Shown piece by piece: positions 51,939 through 61,066 of a stretch of DNA of 64,000 nucleotides. The stretch is from Chlorobiota bacterium. GTDB taxonomy: Bacteria > Bacteroidota > Ignavibacteria > OLB7. The notes beneath the pieces were generated by a model that ran no database searches, had not been told where the DNA came from, and saw only the letters and a program-made list of their open reading frames with translations. The DNA lies in the NCBI GenBank assembly GCA_016710285.1, contig JADJXR010000001.1, positions 2,482,501 through 2,546,500 on the forward strand. Direction: 5' to 3'. The first letter of the stretch is position 1, and every line of letters starts with the position of its first letter. The position numbers and the translations under genes are program-made.

Positions 51939-52307
51939 ATGATTCAGGAAGAAACCAATCTCGTCGTCGCCGATAACTCCGGCGCACGCAAAGTCCGATG
52001 CATCCGCGTGCTGGGCGGCCACGACCGCCGCTATGCTGGCATTGGCGATGTCATCGTCGTGGCAGTAAAAAGCGCGATCCCCGGGGGCAACGTCAAGAAA
52101 GGGGATGTCTCGAAGGCAGTGATCGTGCGGACCAAAAAGGAAACCCGCCGCCGCGATGGCAGCTACATCCGCTTCGACGAAAACGCTGCGGTGCTGCTGA
52201 ACAACCAGGGCGAGCCACGCGGAACCCGCATCTTTGGCCCGGTTGCCCGCGAGCTTCGCGACCGCAACTACATGAAGATTATCTCCCTTGCGCCGGAGGT
52301 GTTGTAA
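51939..52307 (+). CDS. rplN: 50S ribosomal protein L14
   Basis: 122 residues starting MIQEETNLVVADNSGARKVR, with VIVRTKKETRRRDGSYIRFD and the end NYMKIISLAPEVL. The ATG fits the universal L14 N-terminus; the longer upstream frame is the 249-nt spacer and is rejected. Confidence 0.97.
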   Translation: MIQEETNLVVADNSGARKVRCIRVLGGHDRRYAGIGDVIVVAVKSAIPGGNVKKGDVSKAVIVRTKKETRRRDGSYIRFDENAAVLLNNQGEPRGTRIFGPVARELRDRNYMKIISLAPEVL

Positions 52308-52310
52308 GCC

Positions 52311-52670
52311 ATGAAGAACACAAAAGCAGTAACCACGCGGATCAAAAAAGGGGATGAAGTCATCGTCATCTCTGGTGCCGATGCCGATCCCGAACGCCCA
52401 CGCCGCGTGATTGCGGTCTATCCAAAAACTGGGCGGGTGTTGGTGGAAGGAATCAACGTTGCCCGCCGGGCGTATCGCAAAAACGCTGACTCCACCTACC
52501 CACAAGGGGGCATCCACGACAAGACCATGCCGATTCATATCAGCAACGTCATGTTGGCCGATCCCAAAGATGGTGGAGCAACCCGCGTTGGCGTGCGTGT
52601 GGAGCAGAAAGATGGCAAGACCATCCGCACACGCTACGCAAAGGCATCCGGTACCGATTTCAAAAACTGA
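52311..52670 (+). CDS. rplX: 50S ribosomal protein L24
   Basis: 119 residues. The KOW-type start RIKKGDEVIVISGAD, then GRVLVEGINVARRAYRKN and KTMPIHISNVMLADP. It begins 3 bp after the L14 stop. Confidence 0.96.
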   Translation: MKNTKAVTTRIKKGDEVIVISGADADPERPRRVIAVYPKTGRVLVEGINVARRAYRKNADSTYPQGGIHDKTMPIHISNVMLADPKDGGATRVGVRVEQKDGKTIRTRYAKASGTDFKN

Positions 52671-52705
52671 ACGCTGCCAACCCATTGATTGATAGATAGA
52701 GAGCA

Positions 52706-53344
52706 ATGGCAAAAGAGAAAAAACAGAAGCAGGAATCACAAGGGGGCGGTTCGCGTCCAGACGTTGTGGCAACCGTTGAGGCCGTTGCCCCACGGATGGT
52801 CCAGAAATACCGCGAGCAGGTTGTCCCCGCGATGATGAAGCAGTTTGGCTACGCCAACATCATGCAGGTTCCGCGCTTGGTAAAGATCACGCTGAACCGT
52901 GGCGTTGGGGATGCAACCGGCGACCAGAAACTGCTGCAAACCGCGGTGGATGAGCTTCAGCTGATTGCGGGACAACGCCCAGCGGTCACCAAAGCCAAGA
53001 ACAGCATCTCGAACTTCAAGCTACGCGAAGGGGTGGCCATTGGTGCCCGCGTCACGCTGCGTGGGGCACGGATGTACGAATTCTTCGACCGCTTTGTCTC
53101 GATTGCTGCGCCACGTATCCGCGACTTCCGTGGATTTCCGGACCGTTCGTTCGATGGCCGTGGCAACTACTCGATGGGGGTGAAGGAACAGATCATCTTC
53201 CCAGAAATTGATGTGGACAAAGTGCTTCGCATTGATGGGATGGACATCTCGTTCGTCACCACCGCCACCACCGACGAAGAAGCCTACGCACTGCTGAAGG
53301 AGATGGGATTCCCCTTCCGCAAGCGCGAAGGAGCCGAGGCCTAA
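52706..53344 (+). CDS. rplE: 50S ribosomal protein L5 with N-terminal extension
   Basis: 212 residues, about 33 more than E. coli L5. The extra N-terminus (MAKEKKQKQESQGGGSRPDV) is basic and Gly-rich. The L5 core follows: PRLVKITLNRGVGDA, the 5S-binding region (TVTLRG equivalent RVTLRGARMYEF), DISFVTTATTDEEAY. It binds 5S rRNA together with L18. Confidence 0.95.
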   Translation: MAKEKKQKQESQGGGSRPDVVATVEAVAPRMVQKYREQVVPAMMKQFGYANIMQVPRLVKITLNRGVGDATGDQKLLQTAVDELQLIAGQRPAVTKAKNSISNFKLREGVAIGARVTLRGARMYEFFDRFVSIAAPRIRDFRGFPDRSFDGRGNYSMGVKEQIIFPEIDVDKVLRIDGMDISFVTTATTDEEAYALLKEMGFPFRKREGAEA

Positions 53345-53412
53345 GCAACCAGCATTAGGCAAATAGAGATAGAGAACCTTCACGGCATTACCGATAGAGA
53401 TCGCACACAGTT

Positions 53413-53682
53413 ATGGCACGTAAAAGCCTTATCGCACGGGAAGTAAAGCGGAAGCAAATGGTGGAGAAATACGCCGAGCTCCGCGCCAAATACAAAGCCG
53501 AAGGAGACTACGAGGCACTTGCAAAGTTGCCACGGAACAGCTCGGCGGTTCGCCTGCACAACCGTTGCTCCCTTACTGGGCGTGCACGCGCTTACTATCG
53601 CAAATTCGGGTTGTGCCGTAACCAGCTTCGGTTGCTTGCACTGGATGGCAAAATCCCAGGAATCCGTAAAGCAAGCTGGTAA
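53413..53682 (+). CDS. rpsN: 30S ribosomal protein S14 (long, zinc-free type)
   Basis: 89 residues of the zinc-free type: MARKSLIAREVKRKQMVEKY, then LPRNSSAVRLHNRCSLTGRA and the C-terminal IPGIRKASW. No CxxC pairs, so zinc-independent. Confidence 0.95.
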   Translation: MARKSLIAREVKRKQMVEKYAELRAKYKAEGDYEALAKLPRNSSAVRLHNRCSLTGRARAYYRKFGLCRNQLRLLALDGKIPGIRKASW

Positions 53683-53778
53683 CCATTCCCGCTACAAAAG
53701 GTGGGTATCCCCCAATCATGCCGGGGGATCGCAGACGCATCTTGTTCGCGATCATCAACAGAAAGTTTTCCGAGAACA

Positions 53779-54168
53779 ATGACCGATCCGATTGCAGACT
53801 TCCTTACGCGTATCCGCAACGCAGCCGACTCGCGCCATAAGGTGGTGGAGATTCCAGCCTCGAAGATGAAGGCGGGTCTGGCAGAAATCCTGAAGGATCA
53901 AGGATTTATTGCCGGCGTTGAGAAGCTAGACGAAGGGCCACAAGGCTGGCTACGCCTAACGCTTCGCTATGTCAATGGCAAACCATCCGTGTTGGGGCTT
54001 CGCCGCGTTAGCCGCCCGGGCCTGCGCCGATACACTTCGGCAGAAGAGTTGCCGCGCGTGCAGAATGGTCTGGGTATCGCCATCATCAGCACCTCGCAAG
54101 GGCTGATGACCGACAAAGAAGCCCGCCGCCGCAACATCGGTGGCGAAGTCCTCTGCTACGTCTGGTAA
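53779..54168 (+). CDS. rpsH: 30S ribosomal protein S8
   Basis: 129 residues starting MTDPIADFLTRIRNA, ending ISTSQGLMTDKEARRRNIGG...CYVW, typical of S8. S8 is the usual repressor of the spc-type operon by binding the rplE mRNA. The ATG at 53779 fits the family; the longer frame is spacer. Confidence 0.96.
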   Translation: MTDPIADFLTRIRNAADSRHKVVEIPASKMKAGLAEILKDQGFIAGVEKLDEGPQGWLRLTLRYVNGKPSVLGLRRVSRPGLRRYTSAEELPRVQNGLGIAIISTSQGLMTDKEARRRNIGGEVLCYVW

Positions 54169-54284
54169 GCACCCTTCGTGTGGCAACCCCACCGGAACCG
54201 ATGCTTGCAGAATAACCAGAGAGAGAGGGGCGCGTATGCGCACGAATTTTTCCTGAACCTTGTAGATAGTAAAGGGTAGAAGCT

Positions 54285-54824
54285 GTGTCACGTATTGGCA
54301 AAAAACCAGTCGCAATCCCCAACGGCGTTACGGTGAAACTCACCGACGGCGCTATCATGGTCAAAGGACCAAAAGGGGAGCTGTCCACCCCGCTGCATCC
54401 AGCGGTGAATGTGGCTATCGAAAACAACGAAGTGGTGGTAACCCGCCCCAATGATCTTGCCATCAGCCGTGCGGCGCACGGGCTGATGCGTACCTTGATC
54501 TTTAACATGGTTCAGGGCGTTACCGAAGGCTACTCCCGCCGCTTGGATATCGTCGGCGTGGGGTATCGTGCCGAACTAAAAGGACAAGCGGTGCAGATGA
54601 ACATCGGATACTCCCATCCGATCTTCTTCTTCCCTCCATCCGACATCACGATCGAGGTTCCGCAGCCAACGGCAATTGTTATCAAAGGCATTGATAAGCA
54701 GTTGGTGGGCCAAGTGGCGGCAAAGCTCCGCTCCTTCCGTCCGCCGGAGCCATACAAAGGGAAGGGGATTAAGTACGAGAACGAGCAAATCCGCCGCAAG
54801 GCAGGCAAATCGGCTGGTAAATAA
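54285..54824 (+). CDS. rplF: 50S ribosomal protein L6
   Basis: 179 residues from a GTG start: RIGKKPVAIPNGVTVKLTDG, then LDIVGVGYRAELKGQ and the C-terminal PEPYKGKGIKYENEQIRRKA. Standard length. Confidence 0.96.
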   Translation: MSRIGKKPVAIPNGVTVKLTDGAIMVKGPKGELSTPLHPAVNVAIENNEVVVTRPNDLAISRAAHGLMRTLIFNMVQGVTEGYSRRLDIVGVGYRAELKGQAVQMNIGYSHPIFFFPPSDITIEVPQPTAIVIKGIDKQLVGQVAAKLRSFRPPEPYKGKGIKYENEQIRRKAGKSAGK

Positions 54825-54904
54825 TCTATCGTTCTTTCCCAGCCTTGCTTCCATACGCCGACGCAGAGAATTCAGTCAACAGCAGAAGACAGTAGATAGA
54901 GACC

Positions 54905-55276
54905 ATGAGCGCACAGAGCAAACAACAGCGTCACTCGCGACGCAAAGTTCACATCCGCAAGAAATTGCGTGGCACGCCTGAGCGTCCGCGCCTGAGCGTC
55001 TTCCGCAGCCTGAAACACATTTATGTTCAGGCCATTGACGACCTAAACGGGCGAACCCTTGCTTCGGCTTGCAGTTTGAACGACGAGGTTGTCAAGGGGA
55101 CGGTCAGCGGCGAAGGGGGGAAGAAAGCGGTAAGCGTGGCAGTTGGCAAGGCCATTGCCATGCGGCTGAAGGAGCAAAATGTTGAGCGTGCCGTGTTCGA
55201 CCGCAACGGCTACCTGTATCACGGGCGCGTAAAAGCCCTGGCCGACGGCGCACGCGAAGCTGGGCTTCAACTGTAA
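54905..55276 (+). CDS. rplR: 50S ribosomal protein L18
   Basis: 123 residues: RRKVHIRKKLRGTPERPRLS, VFRSLKHIYVQAIDD and the end FDRNGYLYHGRVKALADGAR. It binds 5S rRNA. A 151-nt spacer follows before rpsE. Confidence 0.96.
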   Translation: MSAQSKQQRHSRRKVHIRKKLRGTPERPRLSVFRSLKHIYVQAIDDLNGRTLASACSLNDEVVKGTVSGEGGKKAVSVAVGKAIAMRLKEQNVERAVFDRNGYLYHGRVKALADGAREAGLQL

Positions 55277-55326
55277 CGATGATCGCTGGCAACGGCGGGT
55301 AAGGATGAATTTCAGCCGAATCCCCG

Positions 55327-55334
55327 TATCTTCG
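55327..55334 (+). promoter_or_regulatory. Candidate internal promoter element before rpsE
   Basis: TATCTTCG in the 151-nt spacer between rplR and rpsE, about 94 nt before the chosen start. It matches the recurrent -7 motif of the window; no clear upstream box. Confidence 0.3.
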
Positions 55335-55427
55335 CCCCCCGCTTTCGCAAGCAATGCTTCGGTAAGAAGCACATAGGGCGCAGTGCCGAACAACTTTTTT
55401 TGCAGGACATTTAACAGCACACAGGCA

Positions 55428-55931
55428 GTGGTAAAACCAAAAACATCTGAACTGGAACTGAAGGACCGGGTTGTAAAAGTCAACCGCACGGCAAAAGTTG
55501 TGAAAGGTGGCCGCCGATTCGGCTTCAGTGCAATCGTGGTGGTGGGCGACGGAGCCGGGCACGTTGGTGTCGGGCTGGGCAAAGCCCGCGAAGTGGCGCA
55601 AGCCGTCACCAAAGCAACCGAAGCCGCCAAAAAGAATGTGGTGGCCGTGAACCTTCTGGGGCATACGATTCCCCACGAGGTCTTCGGAAAGTATGGTGCC
55701 GGCAAGGTGCTTCTGAAACCAGCCACCCCGGGAACCGGCTTGATTGCTGGCGGCGGTGTGCGTGCGGTGTTGGAAGCCGCTGGGGTCCAGGATGTTCTGA
55801 CCAAAAGCCAGGGTTCTTCCAATCCTCACAATGCCGTCAAGGCCACGCTGCATGCGTTGATGGGCCTGGACGATGCTCAATCGGTCAGTATGCGTCGCGG
55901 CATCCCGGTCAGCAAAGTGCTGAAAGGATAA
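55428..55931 (+). CDS. rpsE: 30S ribosomal protein S5
   Basis: 167 residues from GTG at 55428, exactly the E. coli length. It carries LKDRVVKVNRTAKVVKGGRR, the S5 RNA-binding domain GFSAIVVVGDGAGHVGVGLG and APGTGLIAGGGVRAVLE-like (PGTGLIAGGGVRAVLEAAGV). A GTG further upstream (55383) would add an unconserved leader. Confidence 0.94.
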   Translation: MVKPKTSELELKDRVVKVNRTAKVVKGGRRFGFSAIVVVGDGAGHVGVGLGKAREVAQAVTKATEAAKKNVVAVNLLGHTIPHEVFGKYGAGKVLLKPATPGTGLIAGGGVRAVLEAAGVQDVLTKSQGSSNPHNAVKATLHALMGLDDAQSVSMRRGIPVSKVLKG

Positions 55932-55966
55932 TTCCCAACCGACAACGTCCATCCAGTAACGCAGTC

Positions 55967-56152
55967 ATGGCACAAGTAAAGATCACGCAGATACGCAGCA
56001 TCATTGATCGCCCAGAAAAACAAAAACGGACGATTGCTGCGCTTGGGCTTGGTCGCCCAAATTATTCCCGTGTTCACAACGACACTCCGCAGCTTCGCGG
56101 AATGTTGACGGTGGTGCGCCACCTTGTGAAAGTCGAGCCAGTCAACGGCTAA
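55967..56152 (+). CDS. rpmD: 50S ribosomal protein L30
   Basis: 61 residues: VKITQIRSIIDRPEKQKRTI, ALGLGRPNYSRVHNDTPQLR and GMLTVVRHLVKVE. Standard L30. Confidence 0.96.
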   Translation: MAQVKITQIRSIIDRPEKQKRTIAALGLGRPNYSRVHNDTPQLRGMLTVVRHLVKVEPVNG

Positions 56153-56214
56153 GCCGCTGCAACGGCTGATTCAACCGAAGAATTTTCCAACCCGCTTCAA
56201 TACGGATAGCTACG

Positions 56215-56679
56215 ATGTCGAATCATTTAGGAATGCTTCGCTCCCCGGACGGAGCCACCAAGACCAAAAAACGTGTCGGACGCGGCCAGGGTTCGGGCCG
56301 TGGGGGAACCTCCACGCGCGGCCATAAAGGCCACCAGTCACGTTCTGGCTACGAGGGGAAAATGAACTTTGAGGGCGGCCAGATGCCGTTTGCACGCCGC
56401 GTTCCAAAGTTCGGCTTCAAAAGCCCGTTCCGTGTTGAATACCAAGTGGTGAACGTTGCCCGGCTGCAAGAGCTTGCCGATGCCGGCCAACTGGCCGACG
56501 GAGTTGTCACCCCAGAAGCGTTGTTCGCTATCGGTGCAATTTCCAAACGGAGCCAGCCAATCAAAATCCTTGGCAATGGCGACATCACCGCAAAACTCTC
56601 CGTCACTGCCCACAAAATCTCGGCATCGGCTCAAGCAAAAATTGAGCAAGCCGGCGGAACGGTAACCATCAATGGCTAG
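56215..56679 (+). CDS. rplO: 50S ribosomal protein L15
   Basis: 154 residues, with GRGQGSGRGGTSTRGHKGHQ, RSGYEGKMNFEGGQMPFARR and the C-terminal HKISASAQAKIEQAGG. Its stop overlaps the secY start by 8 bp, suggesting translational coupling. Confidence 0.97.
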   Translation: MSNHLGMLRSPDGATKTKKRVGRGQGSGRGGTSTRGHKGHQSRSGYEGKMNFEGGQMPFARRVPKFGFKSPFRVEYQVVNVARLQELADAGQLADGVVTPEALFAIGAISKRSQPIKILGNGDITAKLSVTAHKISASAQAKIEQAGGTVTING

Positions 56680-58027
56680 GTTCATAGATACTGTTCGCAA
56701 CGCGTTCAAGATTGAAGAACTGAAGCAGCGGCTCATTTTCACTGGGCTGATGCTTCTTGTTGTTCGCGTTGGCTCGTTTATTGCTGTTCCCGGCATTGAC
56801 GTTGCCGCAATTGATAGAGCAAACGTTGCTGGGGATGCCAACACCCTGTTTGGCTTCTTCAACCAATTTGTGGGGGGGGCGTACTCCAACGCCTCAATCT
56901 TCTCGCTGGGGATCATGCCCTACATCTCCGCTTCGATCATCATCCAGTTGATGACGGCGGTGGTTCCGTTCTTCCAGAAATTGCAGCAGGAAGGGGAACA
57001 AGGGCGCGTTCAGATTAACACGATTACCCGCTACATCACCGTAGCATTGGCCTTTGCCCAGGGAATTGCCATTGCTATCAGCATCCAAAACATTGATGCT
57101 GGGGGTGGGGCTCCGGTTGTTCCGGTCTCCTTGCAAGGTCCGCTGTTCATTTTGGCCGCAGCGTTCATTATGACCGCCGGAACCATCTTCCTGATGTGGA
57201 TCGGCGAGCAGATTACCGAGCGGGGAATTGGCAATGGAACGTCGCTGATCATTTTCATCGGCATCATCGCACGCTTGCCGATTGCTATTCAGCAGGAGTT
57301 CGCAATAGCCTCCACCAGCCCTGCGCGGGTTGTTATTGAAATTGTGATTATCGCGTTGTTGTTGGCCGTTATCGCTGCGGTGGTGTTGTTCACCCAAGCC
57401 ATGCGGAAGATCCCGGTTCAGTATGCAAAGCGGCAGGTGGGGAACAAGTCGTACAGCACCCCAACGCAGTACCTCCCAATCTCGCTGGTAACGGCCAACG
57501 TGATGCCGATCATCTTTGCGCAAACGCTGATGTTCTTGCCCCAACTGATTGGGCAAGCGTTCCCCGGAACCAGCGTGGGCGATTATATCAACACGCACTT
57601 CCAACACCAGGGACTGGTCTATTCGGTGGTGCTTGCCTTGATGATCATCTTCTTCACCTTCTTCTACACGGCGATTGTCTTCAGCCCCAAAGATGTGGCT
57701 GAACGCTTGCGGAAGAATGGTGGGTATATCCCGGGCATTCGTCCCGGAAAGCCAACGGAAGAATACATTGACAATATCCTGACGAAGGTGACCGTCCCCG
57801 GCTCGCTCTTCCTTGCACTGGTGGCTATTCTGCCAGCGTTTGTGCTCAGCTTGAACGTTAGTGGCGAGTTCGCTGCGTTCTTCGGCGGGACCAGCTTGCT
57901 GATTATTGTTGGCGTTGCCCTGGACACCTTGAAGCAGATTGAATCCTACTTGCTGATGCGCCATTACGATGGCTTTATGAAGAGTGGGAAACTGCGGGGT
58001 CGCCAAGCAAGTGGGCAGATCCAATAA
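56672..58027 (+). CDS. secY: Preprotein translocase subunit SecY
   Basis: The 451-residue channel of the Sec translocon with about ten transmembrane segments. Conserved blocks: IPVPG-like (FIAVPGIDVAAI), SIFSLGIMPYISASIIIQL (TM2), WIGEQITERGIGNGTSLIIF and the cytoplasmic loop with the SecA-contact Arg (KQVGNKS). C-terminal DTLKQIESYLLMRHYDGF. It is coupled to rplO and lies before map. Confidence 0.98.
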   Translation: MARFIDTVRNAFKIEELKQRLIFTGLMLLVVRVGSFIAVPGIDVAAIDRANVAGDANTLFGFFNQFVGGAYSNASIFSLGIMPYISASIIIQLMTAVVPFFQKLQQEGEQGRVQINTITRYITVALAFAQGIAIAISIQNIDAGGGAPVVPVSLQGPLFILAAAFIMTAGTIFLMWIGEQITERGIGNGTSLIIFIGIIARLPIAIQQEFAIASTSPARVVIEIVIIALLLAVIAAVVLFTQAMRKIPVQYAKRQVGNKSYSTPTQYLPISLVTANVMPIIFAQTLMFLPQLIGQAFPGTSVGDYINTHFQHQGLVYSVVLALMIIFFTFFYTAIVFSPKDVAERLRKNGGYIPGIRPGKPTEEYIDNILTKVTVPGSLFLALVAILPAFVLSLNVSGEFAAFFGGTSLLIIVGVALDTLKQIESYLLMRHYDGFMKSGKLRGRQASGQIQ

Positions 58028-58045
58028 GATTGTAAAAGTCAAACC

Positions 58046-58867
58046 ATGGGATCCATTACCACAGGGATGATAAAGACTGCCGAGGAGATCGCACTGATCG
58101 CCGAAGCAAGTGCGATTGTCTCGGAGGTGCTGGCTCTGCTGAAAGACTTTATGGTGCCGGGGATGACCTCCCTGCGATTAGATGAAATTGCCGAGGAGTA
58201 TATCCATTCACGCGGAGCCGAACCGGCATTCAAAGGGCACGTTGTCCATGGGCTGACCTACCCGAACACCCTCTGCGTTTCGGTGAACGATGCGGTGGTT
58301 CATGGCTTGCCAAACAACCGCGAACTGCGCGATGGCGACTTGGTTTCGCTGGATGTTGGGGTAAAGAAAGCTGGATATTATGGCGACAGTGCTGTCACCT
58401 ACATGATCGGCCAGCCAAGCCCGCTTCAGCAGAAGCTGATGAACGTTACACACGAGGCATTGTGGTTGGGCATCAAGCAAGCGGTTGTTGGCAACCGGGT
58501 GTTCGACATCTCGAAAGCAGTCCAGCAGCACGTTCAAAGCAACGGGTTCACGGTGGTTCGGGATTTGGTGGGGCACGGGATTGGAACGACAGTTCACGAA
58601 GAGCCAGCAATTCCGAACTTTGTCCCGGGGCCGTTCCAACGGCACAGCTATCGGAACACACCGCTGCAAGAAGGGATGGTGATCTGCATCGAGCCAATGG
58701 TCAATGCCGGCACCTACAAGGTGGAGACCGAAGCGGATCAGTGGACCATCGTGACCGCCGACGGCCAGCCATCGGCCCACTACGAACACACCGTTGTGGT
58801 GCGCCACGGCGAAGCGGAGGTGCTGACACGGCACACACGAATTGAAGAGCTAACAGCGCACGCATAA
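58046..58867 (+). CDS. map: Type I methionine aminopeptidase
   Basis: 273 residues removing initiator methionine. Metal ligands sit in DVGVKKAGYYGDSAVTYM (two Asp), GHGIGTTVHEEP (His) and the Glu of ICIEPMVN and of EHTVVV. Another in-frame ATG at 58067 (MIKTAEEIALI) aligns better with family N-termini and may be the true start. The gene is 18 bp after secY. Confidence 0.96.
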   Translation: MGSITTGMIKTAEEIALIAEASAIVSEVLALLKDFMVPGMTSLRLDEIAEEYIHSRGAEPAFKGHVVHGLTYPNTLCVSVNDAVVHGLPNNRELRDGDLVSLDVGVKKAGYYGDSAVTYMIGQPSPLQQKLMNVTHEALWLGIKQAVVGNRVFDISKAVQQHVQSNGFTVVRDLVGHGIGTTVHEEPAIPNFVPGPFQRHSYRNTPLQEGMVICIEPMVNAGTYKVETEADQWTIVTADGQPSAHYEHTVVVRHGEAEVLTRHTRIEELTAHA

Positions 58868-58898
58868 AACCAACCAGAACAGGAAGCAGTATCTGCCT

Positions 58899-59117
58899 AT
58901 GGGGAAGCAGTCCGCAATCAAAGTTGATGGAGTTGTGACGGAAGTCCTTCCGAATGTCATGTTCCGGGTTCGTCTGGAAAACGGCCATGAAGTACTGGCG
59001 CACATCTCCGGCAAAATGCGGATGAATTACATCAAGATTCTCCAAGGGGATAAGGTGTCGGTAGAGTTGTCGCCGTATGATCTAACAAAGGGGCGCATCA
59101 CCTACCGCTACAAGTAG
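58899..59117 (+). CDS. infA: Translation initiation factor IF-1
   Basis: 72 residues, the standard length, forming an S1/OB fold: VDGVVTEVLPNVMFRVRLEN, GHEVLAHISGKMRMNYIKI, and ending PYDLTKGRITYRYK. It follows map by 31 bp. Confidence 0.98.
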   Translation: MGKQSAIKVDGVVTEVLPNVMFRVRLENGHEVLAHISGKMRMNYIKILQGDKVSVELSPYDLTKGRITYRYK

Positions 59118-59181
59118 CTTGGGAAAAGCGGCGTAGGTGGGAACGTAATCGAACCATTCATTCTACACGATAGACCAGACC

Positions 59182-59298
59182 ATGAAAGTCCGAGCCTCGG
59201 TCAAGAAGATCTGCGACAACTGCAAGATCGTCAAGCGCAAAGGGGTGGTGCGCGTTATCTGCAAGAAGAACCCCAAGCACAAGCAACGCCAAGGGTAA
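59182..59298 (+). CDS. rpmJ: 50S ribosomal protein L36
   Basis: 38 residues reading MKVRASVKKICDNCKIVKRK and ending KNPKHKQRQG. The zinc ligands are C11, C14, C27 and H33 (CDNC...C...H), so this is the zinc-binding form. It lies between infA and rpsM as in many bacteria. Confidence 0.97.
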   Translation: MKVRASVKKICDNCKIVKRKGVVRVICKKNPKHKQRQG

Positions 59299-59390
59299 TT
59301 AGCCCTGAAGGTTCGCCCAGAAGTTTTTGGCTACTGGGGGAACGCAATTGAACAAGAATCTGAGAACTACATAACTACTGTCCGAATTTC

Positions 59391-59771
59391 ATGGCACGTA
59401 TTGCTGGAGTTGATCTGCCGCGTAACAAGCACGCACGTATTGGGCTGACGTACATCTACGGCATTGGCCCAACAACGGCAATGAAGATTTTGCAGAGCGT
59501 TGAGGTTGACCCTTCCAAAAAGATTGGGGAATTAAGCGATGAGGAAGTCAACCGTATCCGCCTGCTGATCCAGAACGATTACAAGGTGGAAGGTGCTGCC
59601 CGCAGCGAAGTGCAGCTGAACATCAAACGATTGATGGACATTGGCTGCTATCGCGGACTGCGCCACCGCCGTGGGCTGCCCGTGCGTGGCCAACGCACCC
59701 GCACCAACTCGCGCACCCGTAAGGGCCGCCGCAAGACGGTTGCTGGCAAGAAGAAAGCCGGCAAAAAATAA
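59391..59771 (+). CDS. rpsM: 30S ribosomal protein S13
   Basis: 126 residues: RIAGVDLPRNKHARIGLTYI, GIGPTTAMKIL, and the basic C-terminus GLPVRGQRTRTNSRTRKG. It opens the alpha-operon part of the cluster. Confidence 0.97.
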   Translation: MARIAGVDLPRNKHARIGLTYIYGIGPTTAMKILQSVEVDPSKKIGELSDEEVNRIRLLIQNDYKVEGAARSEVQLNIKRLMDIGCYRGLRHRRGLPVRGQRTRTNSRTRKGRRKTVAGKKKAGKK

Positions 59772-59885
59772 GCGATAAAATCATGCAGCAAGGGTGCTTC
59801 GCACTGCCGAAGCACCCCAACGCTGCAAGCAATGTTCCGCCAATAGCAAACGTTTTTACGATCCTCTTTCCGAGACGATACACGA

Positions 59886-60275
59886 ATGGCAAAGTCAACG
59901 CAGCAGAAACGGAAAAAGAAAGTTGTTGCCGACGTCCATGGCAAGGCCTACGTCAAGGCAACCTTCAACAACGTCATCGTAACGGTGACGGACATTTATG
60001 GCAACGCATTAAGCTGGAGTTCTGCCGGGCGCAACGGCTTCCGTGGCTCGCGCAAGAACACCCCGTATGCCGCACAGGTCTGTGCCGAGAATGCTTGCAA
60101 GGAGGCCTACGACATGGGGCTTCGCAAGCTCGATGTCTTCGTCAAGGGGCCGGGGTCGGGCCGCGAGGCCGCCGTGCGTGCCATGCAGCAGGCCGGGCTG
60201 GAGGTGCTGACCGTCACCGACACAACGCCGTTGCCGCACAACGGCTGCCGTCCGCCAAAACGCCGTCGCGTCTAA
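59886..60275 (+). CDS. rpsK: 30S ribosomal protein S11
   Basis: 129 residues: KATFNNVIVTVTDIYGNALS, GSRKNTPYAAQVCAENA, then KGPGSGREAAVRAMQQAGLE and PHNGCRPPKRRRV. It sits 114 bp after S13. Confidence 0.97.
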   Translation: MAKSTQQKRKKKVVADVHGKAYVKATFNNVIVTVTDIYGNALSWSSAGRNGFRGSRKNTPYAAQVCAENACKEAYDMGLRKLDVFVKGPGSGREAAVRAMQQAGLEVLTVTDTTPLPHNGCRPPKRRRV

Positions 60276-60324
60276 CATCGCACACGAACAGTAGAACGAA
60301 GTCCTTCCATCATAGTTTTTCTCA

Positions 60325-60960
60325 ATGGCTCGATATACCGATGCAGTCTGCAAGCTTTGCCGCCGTGAGCGCCAGAAGCTGTTTCTAAAGGGGGCGAAGT
60401 GCTACACGGAGAAATGTCCGATTGAGCGCCGCAACTATCCGCCAGGTCAGCATGGAAGCGGCAACGCACGCCGCGCCAAGGTGACCGAATACGGCACGCA
60501 GCTTCGCGAGAAGCAGAAAATCAAGCGGATGTACAACCTGCTGGAAAGCCAGTTCCGCCTGACCTTCGAGAAGGCCTCGCGCCAGCGTGGTGTCACCGGC
60601 GAAAACCTTGTGAAGCGTCTGGAAAGCCGCTTGGACAACATTGTTTATCGCTTGGGGTTTGCCAGCTCACGTTCGGCTGCGCGCCAGCTTGTGCTGCATC
60701 GCCACCTGATGGTCAATGGCGTGTTGGTCAATATCCCCAGCTATATCTTGAAGCCGGGCGACGTTGTCACCGTTCGTCCAAAAAGCCGCAAACTTGAGGT
60801 TATCACCGAGTCGCTGAAGCGCGTTTCCGAACGCCAAATCCCGGCTTGGTTGCAGCTGGACAAAACTATGCTGAAAGGGACCTACCTGAACACGCCGGAG
60901 CGGGCCGACATCCCGATGAACGCCAACGAACAGTTGGTCGTCGAGTTGTACTCCAAGTAA
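60325..60960 (+). CDS. rpsD: 30S ribosomal protein S4, zinc-binding type
   Basis: 211 residues. The N-terminus has a Cys cluster (VCKLCRRE ... AKCYTEKCPIERR) typical of the zinc-containing S4 form. The S4 RNA-binding domain follows (RLDNIVYRLGFASSRSAARQ; VNGVLVNIPSYILKPGD). In other bacteria S4 represses the alpha operon. Confidence 0.97.
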   Translation: MARYTDAVCKLCRRERQKLFLKGAKCYTEKCPIERRNYPPGQHGSGNARRAKVTEYGTQLREKQKIKRMYNLLESQFRLTFEKASRQRGVTGENLVKRLESRLDNIVYRLGFASSRSAARQLVLHRHLMVNGVLVNIPSYILKPGDVVTVRPKSRKLEVITESLKRVSERQIPAWLQLDKTMLKGTYLNTPERADIPMNANEQLVVELYSK

Positions 60961-61066
60961 TAGCGTGATGCCATGCCGATTGGCTCGCCGATCGGCAAAT
61001 GAACGGACAGAAGAGAAATTCGCAGCCGCTGACACTTCCCCACGAACCTGAACGCAGAGGTTAGCC

